64,000 nt of DNA from Streptomyces sp. NBRC 110611 (GCF_001590865.1 NZ_BBUY01000001.1:385607-449606); one strand, 5' to 3'. Positions 27,661 through 36,469 are shown, counted from the first letter of the stretch. A program made the numbers and translations. The notes: a model not told the origin generated them from the sequence alone.

Positions 27661-28637
27661 CAGGCGGCGACCTCCGCCGGGGAGAGGCGACGGCGCAGCC
27701 GCCGCAGCCGGGACGCGCGCTGCACATCCATCGAATCGAGGGCTTCTTTCAGCACGTCCTGTGGCATGCGTTTCAGTGCCGCGGCGCTCATCGCGCGCAA
27801 TTTACGGGCGATCGGCGGCTCGAACCGTTCGATCGAGCCGAGCTGGTGGGACATGATCGCGCAATAGGTGCGGACCGCTTTGGGCAGCAGCATTTCCGCC
27901 TCGCGGTCCCGTGCCGTCTCCTCGATCACCTGGTCGAAAGCGCGCAGGAAATCCAGCTGCCGGACATCGCCGATCTGGGTGAGTGAGGACGCCACCCCCC
28001 GCCGGTAGAAAACGCCGAGCAGTCCGACGATCGCCATGGATTTCGCCTCGCGGTGCAGCCGCCAGATCCAGGGGCGGTCCTCCGCGGTGCGCAGTCCGTC
28101 CCGGAAATGCAGCAGGCCGTCGTCGAGCAGCCGCCGGTGGTACATGCCCGCCCAGGCGTAGGCGTAGTCGACCGGGGTGGAGCGGTCGGCCGGCAGGATG
28201 ACCTCGCGGGGGTCCAGGACCACCCCGCGGCGGCCGTGCGGGACGCGGTGGACGGCGCGGGCGCGGGCGGTGCACTGGACGTGGTCGGTGCGGATGAAGT
28301 CGCATCCCAACTCCTCGATAGCGGAGAGGAGTTGGGGGAAGTAGTCGGGGGCGAGCCAGTCGTCGCCGTCCAGGAAGGTGAGGTACTCGCCGCGGGCCGC
28401 GTTCAGGCCGGCGTTGCGGGCGGTGGCCAGACCGCCGTTCTGTTCGTGCCGCAGCACTCGTGCGCCCGGCAGCTCGCGCTCGGCGCGGGCGAGGATCTCC
28501 GGGGTCTCGTCGCGCGAGCAGTCGTCGACGAGCAGGAATTCAAAGTCGTCACGGGCGTTCGCCGCGAGGCTTTTCAGGGTGTCGGGCGCATATGTCTGCA
28601 CGTTGTAAAACGGCACGATGACGGAGAGCTTGACCAC
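27660..28637 (-). CDS. Family 2 glycosyltransferase
   Basis: A 325-residue GT-A enzyme beginning MVKLSVIVPFYNVQTYAPDTLKSL, with the nucleotide-sugar-binding VDDCSRDET and the metal-binding DxD in FLDGDDW (about residues 90-96). A QNGGLATARNAGLNAARGEY segment confirms GT2, and a helical C-terminal extension (about 225-325) is typical of polymer-synthesising members. First gene of the minus-strand trio GT2-polysialyltransferase-acyltransferase. It is divergent across 187 bases from the plus-strand part of the glycopolymer cluster. The donor sugar is unknown. Confidence 0.9.
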   Translation of the reverse strand: MVKLSVIVPFYNVQTYAPDTLKSLAANARDDFEFLLVDDCSRDETPEILARAERELPGARVLRHEQNGGLATARNAGLNAARGEYLTFLDGDDWLAPDYFPQLLSAIEELGCDFIRTDHVQCTARARAVHRVPHGRRGVVLDPREVILPADRSTPVDYAYAWAGMYHRRLLDDGLLHFRDGLRTAEDRPWIWRLHREAKSMAIVGLLGVFYRRGVASSLTQIGDVRQLDFLRAFDQVIEETARDREAEMLLPKAVRTYCAIMSHQLGSIERFEPPIARKLRAMSAAALKRMPQDVLKEALDSMDVQRASRLRRLRRRLSPAEVAA

Positions 28638-28824
28638 TCGGGTGACGTTAGATGCGGAGCCGTCATTCGTCTTTACGCGGCGCGGACGCCGGGGTGAACG
28701 ACGAATGTCGGAATGGTGAACCAGGGTGATGGGCGGTCCGGTTCGCTGTTCGTCGGCGCGCTGTTCACCCTTTGTTGCGGCCCAGTTGGCCCGGTAAAAG
28801 GAATGCCTTCCTAGCGTCTTCGAC

Positions 28825-30192
28825 GTGCCATCCGTGACGACTTCACCGCCGCGAGTCGCTGTGCTCGCCGACTCGGATACCCGCTGGAAATGGGGCGCTT
28901 TGACAGCGTACCGGATCCAACCGGACAGCCGGCTCGACGGCTATCTGCTCCGCGGCCGCGCCACCCCCACGGTCCGTCAGCTCGACGAGGTCGGCGCCCG
29001 GGCGGAATCGGTGCGCGAGATCAGGGGCGTCGCCTTTCTTGATCTGATGAAACGCAGCGTACGGAAGATCGACCGTACCCAGCACGACGTCGTGGTGCTG
29101 GCCTGCGTGGGCGGTGCGGTACAGGCCATGCTGCACGGCCTGGCCCGCGCCTGGCACGGGGCGGACCGCCGCCCCGTCGTCGTCACCGGCTACGTCGGTG
29201 TCGTCTACGAGAAACTCGCGGACGGGCTGCTGTTGCGGCACGGCGCGGATGTCGTCCTCGCCAACTCCCGGTACGACGCCGAGCGGTTCCGCGCGGTCTA
29301 CCGCGGGGTCGGCGCCGACGACGGCAGCGTCGTCGAATGCGCCCTGCCGTTCCTGGGAGGAGCGGCCTACACCGGCCAACGCGACCCCTGCACCGTAGTG
29401 TTCGCCGCCCAGCCGTCCGTTCCGGACAATCGTACGGATCGAACATACCTGCTGCGCCGGGCGGTTGAGCACGCCCGCAGGCACCCCGACCGCCAGGTAC
29501 TGGTCAAGCTCCGCAGCAAACCGGGCGAGCACACCACGCACATCGAGGAACTGCCCTACCAGAGGCTCGCGGCCAGGATCCCCGGCGGACTGCCCGCCAA
29601 CTGCCGCCTGGTGTACGGCAACATGGGCGAGGTCCTGGACCGCACCGACCTGCTGGTGACGGTCAGCTCCACGGCCGCGCTGGAGTCGCTGCACCGCGGC
29701 ATCCCGACCGCCGTCCTCACCGACCTCGGCGTCCGCGAGGTCCTCGGCAACCACCACTTCCTCGGCTCCGGCTGCCTGGCCTCCTGGGACGAGCTGGACG
29801 CCGGACACCGCCCGGAGCCCGACCGGGAGTGGCTGGCCCGGCAGGGCGTGGCCCCGGTGCTGGGGGCACCTCCCGGACGAAGTCTGGGGGAGTACGAGCA
29901 GGCCTTCGACGCGGCCCGCGCCCGGGTCACCGAACTGCGCGCGGCCGACCGCCTGCCGCCGCTCAGCCCGTACTACACACCCCGCACCGCCCCCGGCTAC
30001 CTCCCCGGCATCCTCGCCCGGCACGGCCTGGACCCGCGCGGCGAGCCGCTCCCCGGCTACGCCGACCTCCCCGAGGAGTCCGGCGGACTGCGCCGGGTCG
30101 CCCGCGAGACGGTCCGCGAGGCTGCCCGCGGCGCCTACCGGCACGGCGTCCAGCGCGTCGCCCCGGCCATCCGCCGCTGGGGGCAGCTGTGA
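28825..30192 (+). CDS. Putative glycosyltransferase (DUF6716-like)
   Basis: A 455-residue protein resembling the actinobacterial family annotated as DUF6716 putative glycosyltransferase. A GT-B-like layout is visible: an N-terminal Rossmann half (VAVLADSDTRWKWG, VVVTGYVGVVYEKLADGLLLRHGADVVLANS), then LLVTVSSTAALESLHRGIPTAVLTD, which looks like the donor-binding S/T motif of polysialyltransferase-like enzymes. An extra VLGAPPGRSLGEYE segment (about 345) is encoded by an inserted hairpin-like repeat. GTG start at 28825. It is the first plus-strand gene of the nonulosonate polymer cluster; its exact sugar is unknown. Confidence 0.75.
   Translation: MPSVTTSPPRVAVLADSDTRWKWGALTAYRIQPDSRLDGYLLRGRATPTVRQLDEVGARAESVREIRGVAFLDLMKRSVRKIDRTQHDVVVLACVGGAVQAMLHGLARAWHGADRRPVVVTGYVGVVYEKLADGLLLRHGADVVLANSRYDAERFRAVYRGVGADDGSVVECALPFLGGAAYTGQRDPCTVVFAAQPSVPDNRTDRTYLLRRAVEHARRHPDRQVLVKLRSKPGEHTTHIEELPYQRLAARIPGGLPANCRLVYGNMGEVLDRTDLLVTVSSTAALESLHRGIPTAVLTDLGVREVLGNHHFLGSGCLASWDELDAGHRPEPDREWLARQGVAPVLGAPPGRSLGEYEQAFDAARARVTELRAADRLPPLSPYYTPRTAPGYLPGILARHGLDPRGEPLPGYADLPEESGGLRRVARETVREAARGAYRHGVQRVAPAIRRWGQL
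29858..29894 (+). repeat. Intragenic GGGGGCACCTCCC...CTGGGGGAG element
   Basis: GTGCTGGGGGCACCTCCC followed after a short spacer by CTGGGGGAGTAC resembles a dispersed hairpin-forming repeat I know from Streptomyces intergenic regions. Here it sits inside the glycosyltransferase gene, in frame, adding about twelve residues. The family identity is from memory. Confidence 0.5.
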
Positions 30193-30239
30193 ACCCCGGT
30201 CCCGCCGCTGTGAACCCCGGTCCCACCAAGGAGCCCGTC

Positions 30240-31460
30240 ATGCCACCCACTGTCGTGGCCGTCATACCCGCCCGCGGCGGCTCGAAGGGCGTACCCGCCA
30301 AGAACCTCGCCGCCGTCGGGGGCGTACCGCTCATCGCCCGCGCGGTCCACGAGTGCCGTGCCGCCCGTCTGGTCACCGATGTCGTGGTCTCCACCGACGA
30401 CGCCGGTATCGCGGCCGCCGCCCGCGGTGCCGGAGCCGTCGTGGTGCGCCGCCCCGGCGACCTCGCGGGCGACACCGCCACCAGCGAGGCCGCGGTGCTG
30501 CACGCCATGGACGCGTACGAGGCCGAGCAGGGCAGCACGGTCGACGCGGTGCTGCTGGTCCAGTGCACCAGCCCGTTCCTGGTCCGTGCGGACATCGACG
30601 GGGTGGCCGCCGCGGTCGTCGAGGGAGGCGCGGACAGCGCGCTGACCGTGGCGCCGTTCCACGGCTTCGTGTGGCGGGACCCCGAGCCGGAGACGGCGGG
30701 TACCGACGGCGGCTTCGGCGTCAACCACGACAAATCCGTCCGGCCACGCCGCCAGGACCGCCCCCAGGACCTGCTGGAGACCGGTGCCGCCTACGCCATG
30801 GACGCGGCCGGCTTCCGTACCAGCGGCCACCGCTTCTTCGGCCGTACCGAACTCGTCCGCACCGACCCGGCCCGGGTGCTGGAGATCGACGATCCGCACG
30901 ACCTCCACCGCGCCCGGGCGCTCGCGCCGCTGCTGGACGCCGCCCCCGGCGGCCACGGCGGCACCCCCGCGCGCCCCGGCAGCCTCCCCACGCTGGACGA
31001 TGTCGACGCCGTGGTCATGGACTTCGACGGCACCCAGACCGACGACCGGGTGCTGATCGACGCCGATGGGCGGGAGACCGTCGCGGTCCACCGCGGCGAC
31101 GGCCTCGGCATCGCCGCGCTGCGCAAGGCGGAGCTGAAGCTGCTGATCCTGTCCACCGAGACCAACCCGGTCGTCGCCGCCCGGGCCCGCAAGCTGCGGG
31201 TGCCCGTCCTGCACGGCATCGACCGCAAGGACCTCGCCCTCAAACAGTGGTGCGAGGAGACCGGAACCGCGCCCGAGCGGGTGCTCTACGTCGGCAACGA
31301 CGTCAACGACCTGCCCTGCTTCGGCCTCGTCGGCTGGCCTGTGGCGGTCGCCGGGGCGCACGACGTGGTGCGCGGCGCGGCCCGCGCGGTCACCGCGACC
31401 CCCGGAGGCGGCGGCGCCCTCCGCGAGATCGCCGCCTGGCTCCTGGGCCCGTCCCTCTGA
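30240..31460 (+). CDS. CMP-nonulosonate synthetase fused to a HAD phosphatase
   Basis: A 406-residue bifunctional protein. Residues 1-230 are an acylneuraminate cytidylyltransferase: VIPARGGSKGVPAKN (8-22) binds CTP, then VVVSTDDAGIA, LLVQCTSPF and TGAAYAMDA. Residues about 252-406 are a KdsC-like HAD phosphatase with nucleophile D261 and D263 (DFDGTQTDD), ILSTETN, and GNDVNDLPC. One chain could therefore dephosphorylate a 9-phosphate nonulosonate and activate it with CMP for export into the polymer. AAGGAG lies six bases before the ATG. A 17-base direct repeat (GTGAACCCCGGTCCC...) lies in the leader. It is followed by the synthase gene. Confidence 0.9.
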   Translation: MPPTVVAVIPARGGSKGVPAKNLAAVGGVPLIARAVHECRAARLVTDVVVSTDDAGIAAAARGAGAVVVRRPGDLAGDTATSEAAVLHAMDAYEAEQGSTVDAVLLVQCTSPFLVRADIDGVAAAVVEGGADSALTVAPFHGFVWRDPEPETAGTDGGFGVNHDKSVRPRRQDRPQDLLETGAAYAMDAAGFRTSGHRFFGRTELVRTDPARVLEIDDPHDLHRARALAPLLDAAPGGHGGTPARPGSLPTLDDVDAVVMDFDGTQTDDRVLIDADGRETVAVHRGDGLGIAALRKAELKLLILSTETNPVVAARARKLRVPVLHGIDRKDLALKQWCEETGTAPERVLYVGNDVNDLPCFGLVGWPVAVAGAHDVVRGAARAVTATPGGGGALREIAAWLLGPSL

Positions 31461-31568
31461 TCCCACCCCTCTGATCCTTCCCCTTCCCCGACCCCACCCC
31501 CTCCCGTCCCGCCTCCCCCAAAAACAGCACCCCTGCACCCCGCATACCCACACGAAGGAACCCTCCCC

Positions 31569-32570
31569 ATGAGCAGCACCTCCCGCCTCCGCAAGCTCGG
31601 TGACCGCGAGGCCGGCCCCGGCCGCCCCGTCTACGTCACCGGTGAGATCGGCATCAACCACAACGGCGACCTGGAGAACGCCTTCGCGCTGATCGACGCC
31701 GCGGCCGACGCCGGCTGTGACGCGGTGAAGTTCCAGAAGCGGACCCCGGAGATCTGCACCCCGCGCGACCAGTGGGACGTCGAGCGCGACACCCCCTGGG
31801 GCCGGATGACCTACATCGACTACCGCCACCGCGTGGAGTTCGACGAGGACGGCTACCGCGCCATCGACGAGTACTGCCGCAAGCGCGGCATCGCGTGGTT
31901 CGCCTCCCCGTGGGACGTCGAGTCCGTCGCCTTCCTGGAGAAGTTCGACGTGCCCTGCTACAAGGTCGCCTCCGCCTCCCTCACCGACGACGAACTGCTG
32001 CGCGCGATGCGGGCCACCGGCCGTACGGTCATCCTCTCGACCGGTATGTCGACCCCGAAGCAGATCCGGCACGCCGTCGAGGTCCTGGGCAGCGAGAACA
32101 TCCTGCTGTGCCACGCCACCAGCACCTACCCGGCCAAGGCCGAGGAGCTCAACCTGCGCATGATCAACACGCTGCGGGAGGAGTACCCGAACGTCCCGAT
32201 CGGCTACAGCGGCCACGAGACCGGCCTGCAGACCACTGTTGCCGCGGTCGCCCTGGGCGCTACCTTCATCGAACGCCATATCACCCTCGACCGCGCCATG
32301 TGGGGCTCCGATCAGGCGGCCTCCGTCGAGCCCGGCGGCCTGACCCGGCTGGTCCGCGACATCCGCATCATCGAGGAGTCCCTCGGTGACGGCGTCAAGA
32401 AGGTCTACGCCAGCGAGCTCGGCCCGATGAAGAAGCTGCGCCGGGTCGCCGGTGCGGTCGCCGAGGCGGAAGCCGCACAGGACGCGGAAACCGCCCGGGG
32501 CGCGCATGCCGTACAGGACGCGCATGCCGTACAGGGGGCGGACGCCGAGCGTCAGCCGGCCGCCGTCTGA
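31569..32570 (+). CDS. NeuB-type nonulosonic acid synthase (sialate/Kdn synthase), lacking SAF domain
   Basis: A 333-residue TIM-barrel enzyme that condenses PEP with a hexose or its 6-phosphate to make a nine-carbon acid. It has EIGINHNGDLENAF (about 26-40), DAVKFQKRTP, FASPWD, KVASASLTDDELL, ILSTGMST, CHATSTYPA, GYSGHETGL and RHITLDRAMWGSDQAASVEP, all NeuB landmarks. The usual C-terminal SAF/antifreeze-like domain (about 60 residues) is absent. Instead the chain ends with an Ala/His/Gln tail of repeated AHAVQDAHAVQ units. With the fused phosphatase next door, a 9-phosphate product, hence Kdn-9-P or Neu5Ac-9-P, is plausible. Confidence 0.9.
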   Translation: MSSTSRLRKLGDREAGPGRPVYVTGEIGINHNGDLENAFALIDAAADAGCDAVKFQKRTPEICTPRDQWDVERDTPWGRMTYIDYRHRVEFDEDGYRAIDEYCRKRGIAWFASPWDVESVAFLEKFDVPCYKVASASLTDDELLRAMRATGRTVILSTGMSTPKQIRHAVEVLGSENILLCHATSTYPAKAEELNLRMINTLREEYPNVPIGYSGHETGLQTTVAAVALGATFIERHITLDRAMWGSDQAASVEPGGLTRLVRDIRIIEESLGDGVKKVYASELGPMKKLRRVAGAVAEAEAAQDAETARGAHAVQDAHAVQGADAERQPAAV

Positions 32571-32625
32571 CGAGCCCCGGCAACCCCGGCAGCCCCGGCA
32601 GCCCCGGCAGACAGGAGTCCGCCTC

Positions 32626-33840
32626 GTGAGCTCACCAGAAGGGACCCGCGCCGAAGGCGCCGAGGTCCCGCCCCGGGGGACGGCGGGTGCTCCCGCCCGC
32701 CGTCTCCCGGGGGTGCCCCGGCAGCGCGACCGGACCGGACCCGCCGGCGACGGCACGAGCCCCGGCCCGGCGGACACCGGCACCGGCACCCGCACCCTCG
32801 CCTTCGTCGAGAGCCCCGCACAACTGCTCAACGTCCTCGAATGGGCGCACTCCGCCGACGCCGCCGCCCTGACCGTGGTCGTCCTCGCCCCGCACGACCC
32901 GATGACCCGCGGCCAGCTGCGCCGGATGGCCGAACTCGCCCGCGACGAAGGCCATACGGTGCGCTGGGAGGAGGCCCGCGGCGGCCCGACCGCCCCCCTG
33001 CGCACCATCGGCGGGCTCACCCCGCTGCTGCGCCGGGCCCGCCGGGTCGTCATCGGCGACCCGTTCTCCCGCTACGTCCAGCTGCTGCTCACCCTCACCG
33101 CGGCGCGCGATCTGGTCGTGGTCGACGACGGCACCGCCACCATGGAGTTCGTCTCCCAACTCGCCCGTGGGGAACGGCTGGTGCGCTGGCACCGGCACGG
33201 CAGCGGGCGCGGGCCGCGCGACCTGGTGTTCGCGCCGTTCGCGGCCACCACCCGGCGCCGGCTCACCCCGCCGCCCGAGGGCGGCCGGCGCAGCGTCGGC
33301 CTGTTCAGCTCGATGCCGGTGGACGACGCCCCGGAGGGCATCCGGGTCACCGCCAACGAGTTCGCCTGGACCCGCCGCCGCTTCGGCCCGCCCCGCGTCA
33401 TGGAGGCCGCCGATATCGTCGGCACCTCGCTCGTCGAGACCGGAGTCGTGGCCCCCGACCGCTATCTGGCGGCGGTCGGCACCCTGGCCCGTACGCATGG
33501 CGCCGCCCGCTACTTCGCGCACCGCCGGGAGAGCACCGAGAAGCTGCGCCGGCTGGCGAGCGAGACCGGCCTGGAGGTCGTACGGCCCGATCTGCCCCTC
33601 GAACTGATCGCCCGGCGCGGCCCCGTCGGACGGCTGATCGTCAGCTTTCCGTCCACCGTCGTGCACACCCTGCCGCTCGCCCTGCGGGGTACGGAGGTGA
33701 GGGTCGCGGTCTGTGACATCGACCCCCGGTGGCTCACGGCCCATGCCTCGCCGCGCGCCCAGGGCTTCCTTGACGGGGTCACCGGCACCGCGCGTGACGT
33801 GCAACGACTGCCGTTCGTCCAGCGGATGGCCGCCGGCTGA
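32626..33840 (+). CDS. Sialyltransferase-like glycosyltransferase
   Basis: A 404-residue protein with a disordered, Pro/Gly/Thr-rich first 55 residues, then a GT-B-like fold. Motifs parallel bacterial sialyl/polysialyltransferases: the acidic-Gly motif VVVDDGTATMEF (about 163-174), a degenerate HP-like YFAHRRES (about 298) and the S/T motif SFPSTVVHTLPLAL (about 341-354). I infer a CMP-nonulosonate transferase, second of its kind in the cluster, perhaps priming or a different linkage. The GTG at 32626 has AGGAG eight bases upstream; a longer frame to 32452 overlaps the synthase. Last plus-strand gene of the cluster. Confidence 0.7.
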   Translation: MSSPEGTRAEGAEVPPRGTAGAPARRLPGVPRQRDRTGPAGDGTSPGPADTGTGTRTLAFVESPAQLLNVLEWAHSADAAALTVVVLAPHDPMTRGQLRRMAELARDEGHTVRWEEARGGPTAPLRTIGGLTPLLRRARRVVIGDPFSRYVQLLLTLTAARDLVVVDDGTATMEFVSQLARGERLVRWHRHGSGRGPRDLVFAPFAATTRRRLTPPPEGGRRSVGLFSSMPVDDAPEGIRVTANEFAWTRRRFGPPRVMEAADIVGTSLVETGVVAPDRYLAAVGTLARTHGAARYFAHRRESTEKLRRLASETGLEVVRPDLPLELIARRGPVGRLIVSFPSTVVHTLPLALRGTEVRVAVCDIDPRWLTAHASPRAQGFLDGVTGTARDVQRLPFVQRMAAG

Positions 33841-34002
33841 GCCCCGGCGGGAGCCCGCGGCGAAGCCATAGTTCATACCCTTCCCATAAACCGTCCATGC
33901 GCCGAGCGGCCTAGATTTTCTTCCCCTGAGGGGCTGAACTTTTGTAGTTCGAGGGACAGTTGCCCCGTAGACACCCGTAACCTTCAACAGGTGAACCAAC
34001 TG

Positions 34003-35244
34003 ATGTCCCTTGATACCGCCGACGCCGACGCCCCTGCCGACACCGCCGGAGGGGCCGCCCTTCCCGGCACCGTTCCCGAGGCGTTGTGCGCCGAACTCAT
34101 CGCCTTCCGCCGTGACTTGCACCGGCACCCCGAGCTCGGCAACCAGGAGTTCCGGACCACGGCGGCGATCAAGGAGCGCCTCGAGCGGGCCGGTCTGCGG
34201 CCCCGCGTCCTGGGCACCGGCACGGGCCTGATGTGCGACATCGGTACGGGCGCCGACGACAGCGGCCGAGACATCCCGTTTCTGGCGCTGCGGGCGGACA
34301 TCGACGCGCTGCCCATCCCGGACACCAAGACCGTCGACTACGCCTCCACGGTCCCCGGCCGCGCCCACGCCTGCGGCCATGACGTCCACACCACCGTCGT
34401 CCTCGGTGCCGGTCTGGTTCTGGCCGAGCTGGCCAGGGCCGGCGTGCTGCCCCGCCCGGTGCGGCTGGTCTTCCAGCCCGCGGAGGAGGTGCTGCCCGGC
34501 GGTGCGGCCGACGCCGTGGAGTTCGGGGTGCTCGACGGGGTCGGCCGGATCCTCGCCGTGCACTGCGACCCTCGGGTGGACGCCGGCCGGATCGGGCTGC
34601 GCACGGGAGCGATCACCTCGGCCTGTGACCGGCTGGAGGTCGAGCTGGACGGGCCCGGCGGGCACACCGCCCGCCCGCACCTGACCACCGACATGGTCAC
34701 CGCGGCCGCCCGGGTCGCCGTCGACGTGCCGGCGGTGATCTCCCGCCGGGTCGATGCCCGGGCCGGGCTGTCGGTCACCTGGGGCCGGATGGTGTCCGGA
34801 CATGCCTGCAATGTCATCCCTCAGCACGCCGAGCTGTCCGGTACCGTCCGGTGTCTTGATCTCGACGCTTGGCGCGCGGCGCCGGATATGGTGCACGCTG
34901 CCATCGACGAGGTCGCCGTGCTGCACGGCGCCAAGCCGCAGATCCACTACGTACGGGGCGTCCCCCCGGTGGTCAACGAGGCCGTCAGCGTCCAGCTGCT
35001 GCGGGACGCCATGGTCGCCCGGCGCGGTGTCCGCAGCGTCGAGGGCACCGAGCAGTCCCTCGGCGGCGAGGACTTCTCCTGGTATCTGGAGCACGTCCCG
35101 GGGGCCATGGCCCGGCTGGGCGTCCGCCCGCCCGGTGAGCTCAGCCGGCACGACCTCCACCGCGGTGACTTCGACGTCGACGAGCGGGCGATCCAGGTCG
35201 GCGTGGAGCTGTTCACCGCCGCCGCACTGCTGGCCCCGAACTAG
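34003..35244 (+). CDS. M20-family amidohydrolase (carboxypeptidase-like)
   Basis: A 413-residue zinc-dependent hydrolase of the M20D/IAA-amino-acid-hydrolase-like type. Landmarks are FRRDLHRHPELGNQEF (about 28-43), ALRADIDALPI, HACGHDVHTTVVLGAGLVL with the metal Cys/His/Asp, FQPAEEVLPGGA with the catalytic Glu, and GGHTARPHLTTD in the lid domain. Substrates of relatives are N-acyl amino acids or peptides. The ATG at 34003 has AGGTGA eight bases upstream; a GTG four codons earlier is the alternative. It stands between the polymer cluster and the nucleoside genes and probably has its own promoter in the 160-base gap. Confidence 0.88.
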   Translation: MSLDTADADAPADTAGGAALPGTVPEALCAELIAFRRDLHRHPELGNQEFRTTAAIKERLERAGLRPRVLGTGTGLMCDIGTGADDSGRDIPFLALRADIDALPIPDTKTVDYASTVPGRAHACGHDVHTTVVLGAGLVLAELARAGVLPRPVRLVFQPAEEVLPGGAADAVEFGVLDGVGRILAVHCDPRVDAGRIGLRTGAITSACDRLEVELDGPGGHTARPHLTTDMVTAAARVAVDVPAVISRRVDARAGLSVTWGRMVSGHACNVIPQHAELSGTVRCLDLDAWRAAPDMVHAAIDEVAVLHGAKPQIHYVRGVPPVVNEAVSVQLLRDAMVARRGVRSVEGTEQSLGGEDFSWYLEHVPGAMARLGVRPPGELSRHDLHRGDFDVDERAIQVGVELFTAAALLAPN

Positions 35245-35370
35245 GGCATATCAGCACAAGCCTCGATATCGCGGCCGTCATTGCTCCGGCAGTGGCGGCC
35301 GTGGTGTTGCGTCCAGGTGCCCTACGCCTCGAATCGATAACGTCCACGCCATGGAGGGTTTTGCGCCAGG

Positions 35371-35384
35371 TCTACGCGCGTTAA
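35371..35384. promoter_or_regulatory. TCTACGCGCGTTAA site upstream of the BMP gene
   Basis: A 14-base imperfect palindrome with a perfect ACGCGCGT core at 35374-35381, 54 bases before the BMP start. A closely related palindrome, TCTATGCGTGTAGA, lies upstream of deoA (43954-43967). The shared word suggests one regulator of nucleoside uptake and breakdown. A short hairpin AGCGCC/GGCGCT (35400-35417) follows just before the Shine-Dalgarno. Confidence 0.55.
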
Positions 35385-35437
35385 TCTCCCGACAAAGCCA
35401 GCGCCGAGGGAGGCGCTTAGAGCGAAGGGAAGGCCCC

Positions 35438-36469
35438 GTGCGTCGGGTCACCAGGATTGTCGCCGCGGCCGCCGCCACCGCGTGTCTCGCCCTCACCGCC
35501 ACCGCGTGCGGTCAGAGCTTCGCCGAGGCCAACCGCGCGAAGCACGCGGGGGTCGGGCTGGCCTTCGACATCGGCGGCCGGGACGACCACTCGTTCAACG
35601 AAGCGGCCGCCCGTGGTATCGAGCAGGCCCACGAGCGGCTGGGCGTCAAGGCCAAGATGCTGACCGCCAAGAACGGCGAGACCGAGGCGGACCGCGAGCA
35701 GCGGCTCACCTCCTTCGCCGAGGCCGGCTACAACCCGGTCATCGGTGTCGGCTTCGCCTACAGCCAGGCGGTGCAGAACGTCGCCAAGGACTTCCCCGAC
35801 ACCACCTTCGGTGTCGTGGACGCCGTACCGGAGGGCAAGAACGTCGACGCGATGGTCTTCGCCGAGCACGAGGGCTCCTACCTGGCCGGGGTCGCGGCGG
35901 CGCTGAAGAGCAAGAGCCACAAGGTGGGCTTCATCGGCGGGGTGAACAACGCGCTGATCCAGAAGTTCCAGGCCGGCTTCGAGCAGGGCGTCCGGGACAC
36001 CGACCCGAAGGCCCAGATCACCTCCCAGTACCTCTACCCCAACAACGACAAGGGCTTCAACGACCCGGCCGCGGCCAAGGCCAAGGCCAGCGGCATGCTC
36101 GACCGCGGCGTCGACGTGATCTACACGGCGGCCGGCCAGTCCGGCGCCGGTTCCATCGAGGCGATCGGCAAGCACAAGGGCGCCTGGGCCATCGGGGTGG
36201 ACTCCGACCAGTACCAGCAGCCGGGTCTGGCCCGCTACAAGGACCACATCCTGACCTCGGTGGTGAAGAACGTCGATGTGGCCGTCTTCGACCTGATCAA
36301 GAGCGTCGAGCAAGGCAAGCCGCTGACCGGCATCCACGCGTACGACACCAAGCACGGCGGTGTCTCGCTCGCCACCTCGGGCGGATTCATCAAGGACATC
36401 GCGCCGCAGATCGACGAGGCCCGGAAGAAGATCATCGAGGGCCGGGTGAAGGTCAAGGAGACGCCGTAA
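35438..36469 (+). CDS. BMP-family nucleoside-binding lipoprotein
   Basis: A 343-residue lipoprotein (signal with lipobox LTATAC, Cys about 23) of the basic membrane protein/PnrA family, the extracellular receptor of nucleoside ABC importers. Family segments include DIGGRDDHSFNEAAARGIEQA, the NPVIGVGFAYSQAVQNVAKDFPDTTFGVVDAV core, EGSYLAGVAAAL and GVDSDQYQQPGLARYKDHILTSVVKNVD. The GTG at 35438 follows GAAGGGAAGG. It is followed by an ABC ATPase, two permeases, cytidine deaminase and, after an inserted block, thymidine phosphorylase, so uptake is coupled to salvage. Confidence 0.93.
   Translation: MRRVTRIVAAAAATACLALTATACGQSFAEANRAKHAGVGLAFDIGGRDDHSFNEAAARGIEQAHERLGVKAKMLTAKNGETEADREQRLTSFAEAGYNPVIGVGFAYSQAVQNVAKDFPDTTFGVVDAVPEGKNVDAMVFAEHEGSYLAGVAAALKSKSHKVGFIGGVNNALIQKFQAGFEQGVRDTDPKAQITSQYLYPNNDKGFNDPAAAKAKASGMLDRGVDVIYTAAGQSGAGSIEAIGKHKGAWAIGVDSDQYQQPGLARYKDHILTSVVKNVDVAVFDLIKSVEQGKPLTGIHAYDTKHGGVSLATSGGFIKDIAPQIDEARKKIIEGRVKVKETP

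Noticed and set aside
30135..33053. 972-residue minus-strand frame opposite the nonulosonate genes
   Set aside because: Shadow of the genuine plus-strand genes, with Gly/Val/Asp/Arg bias and no domain.
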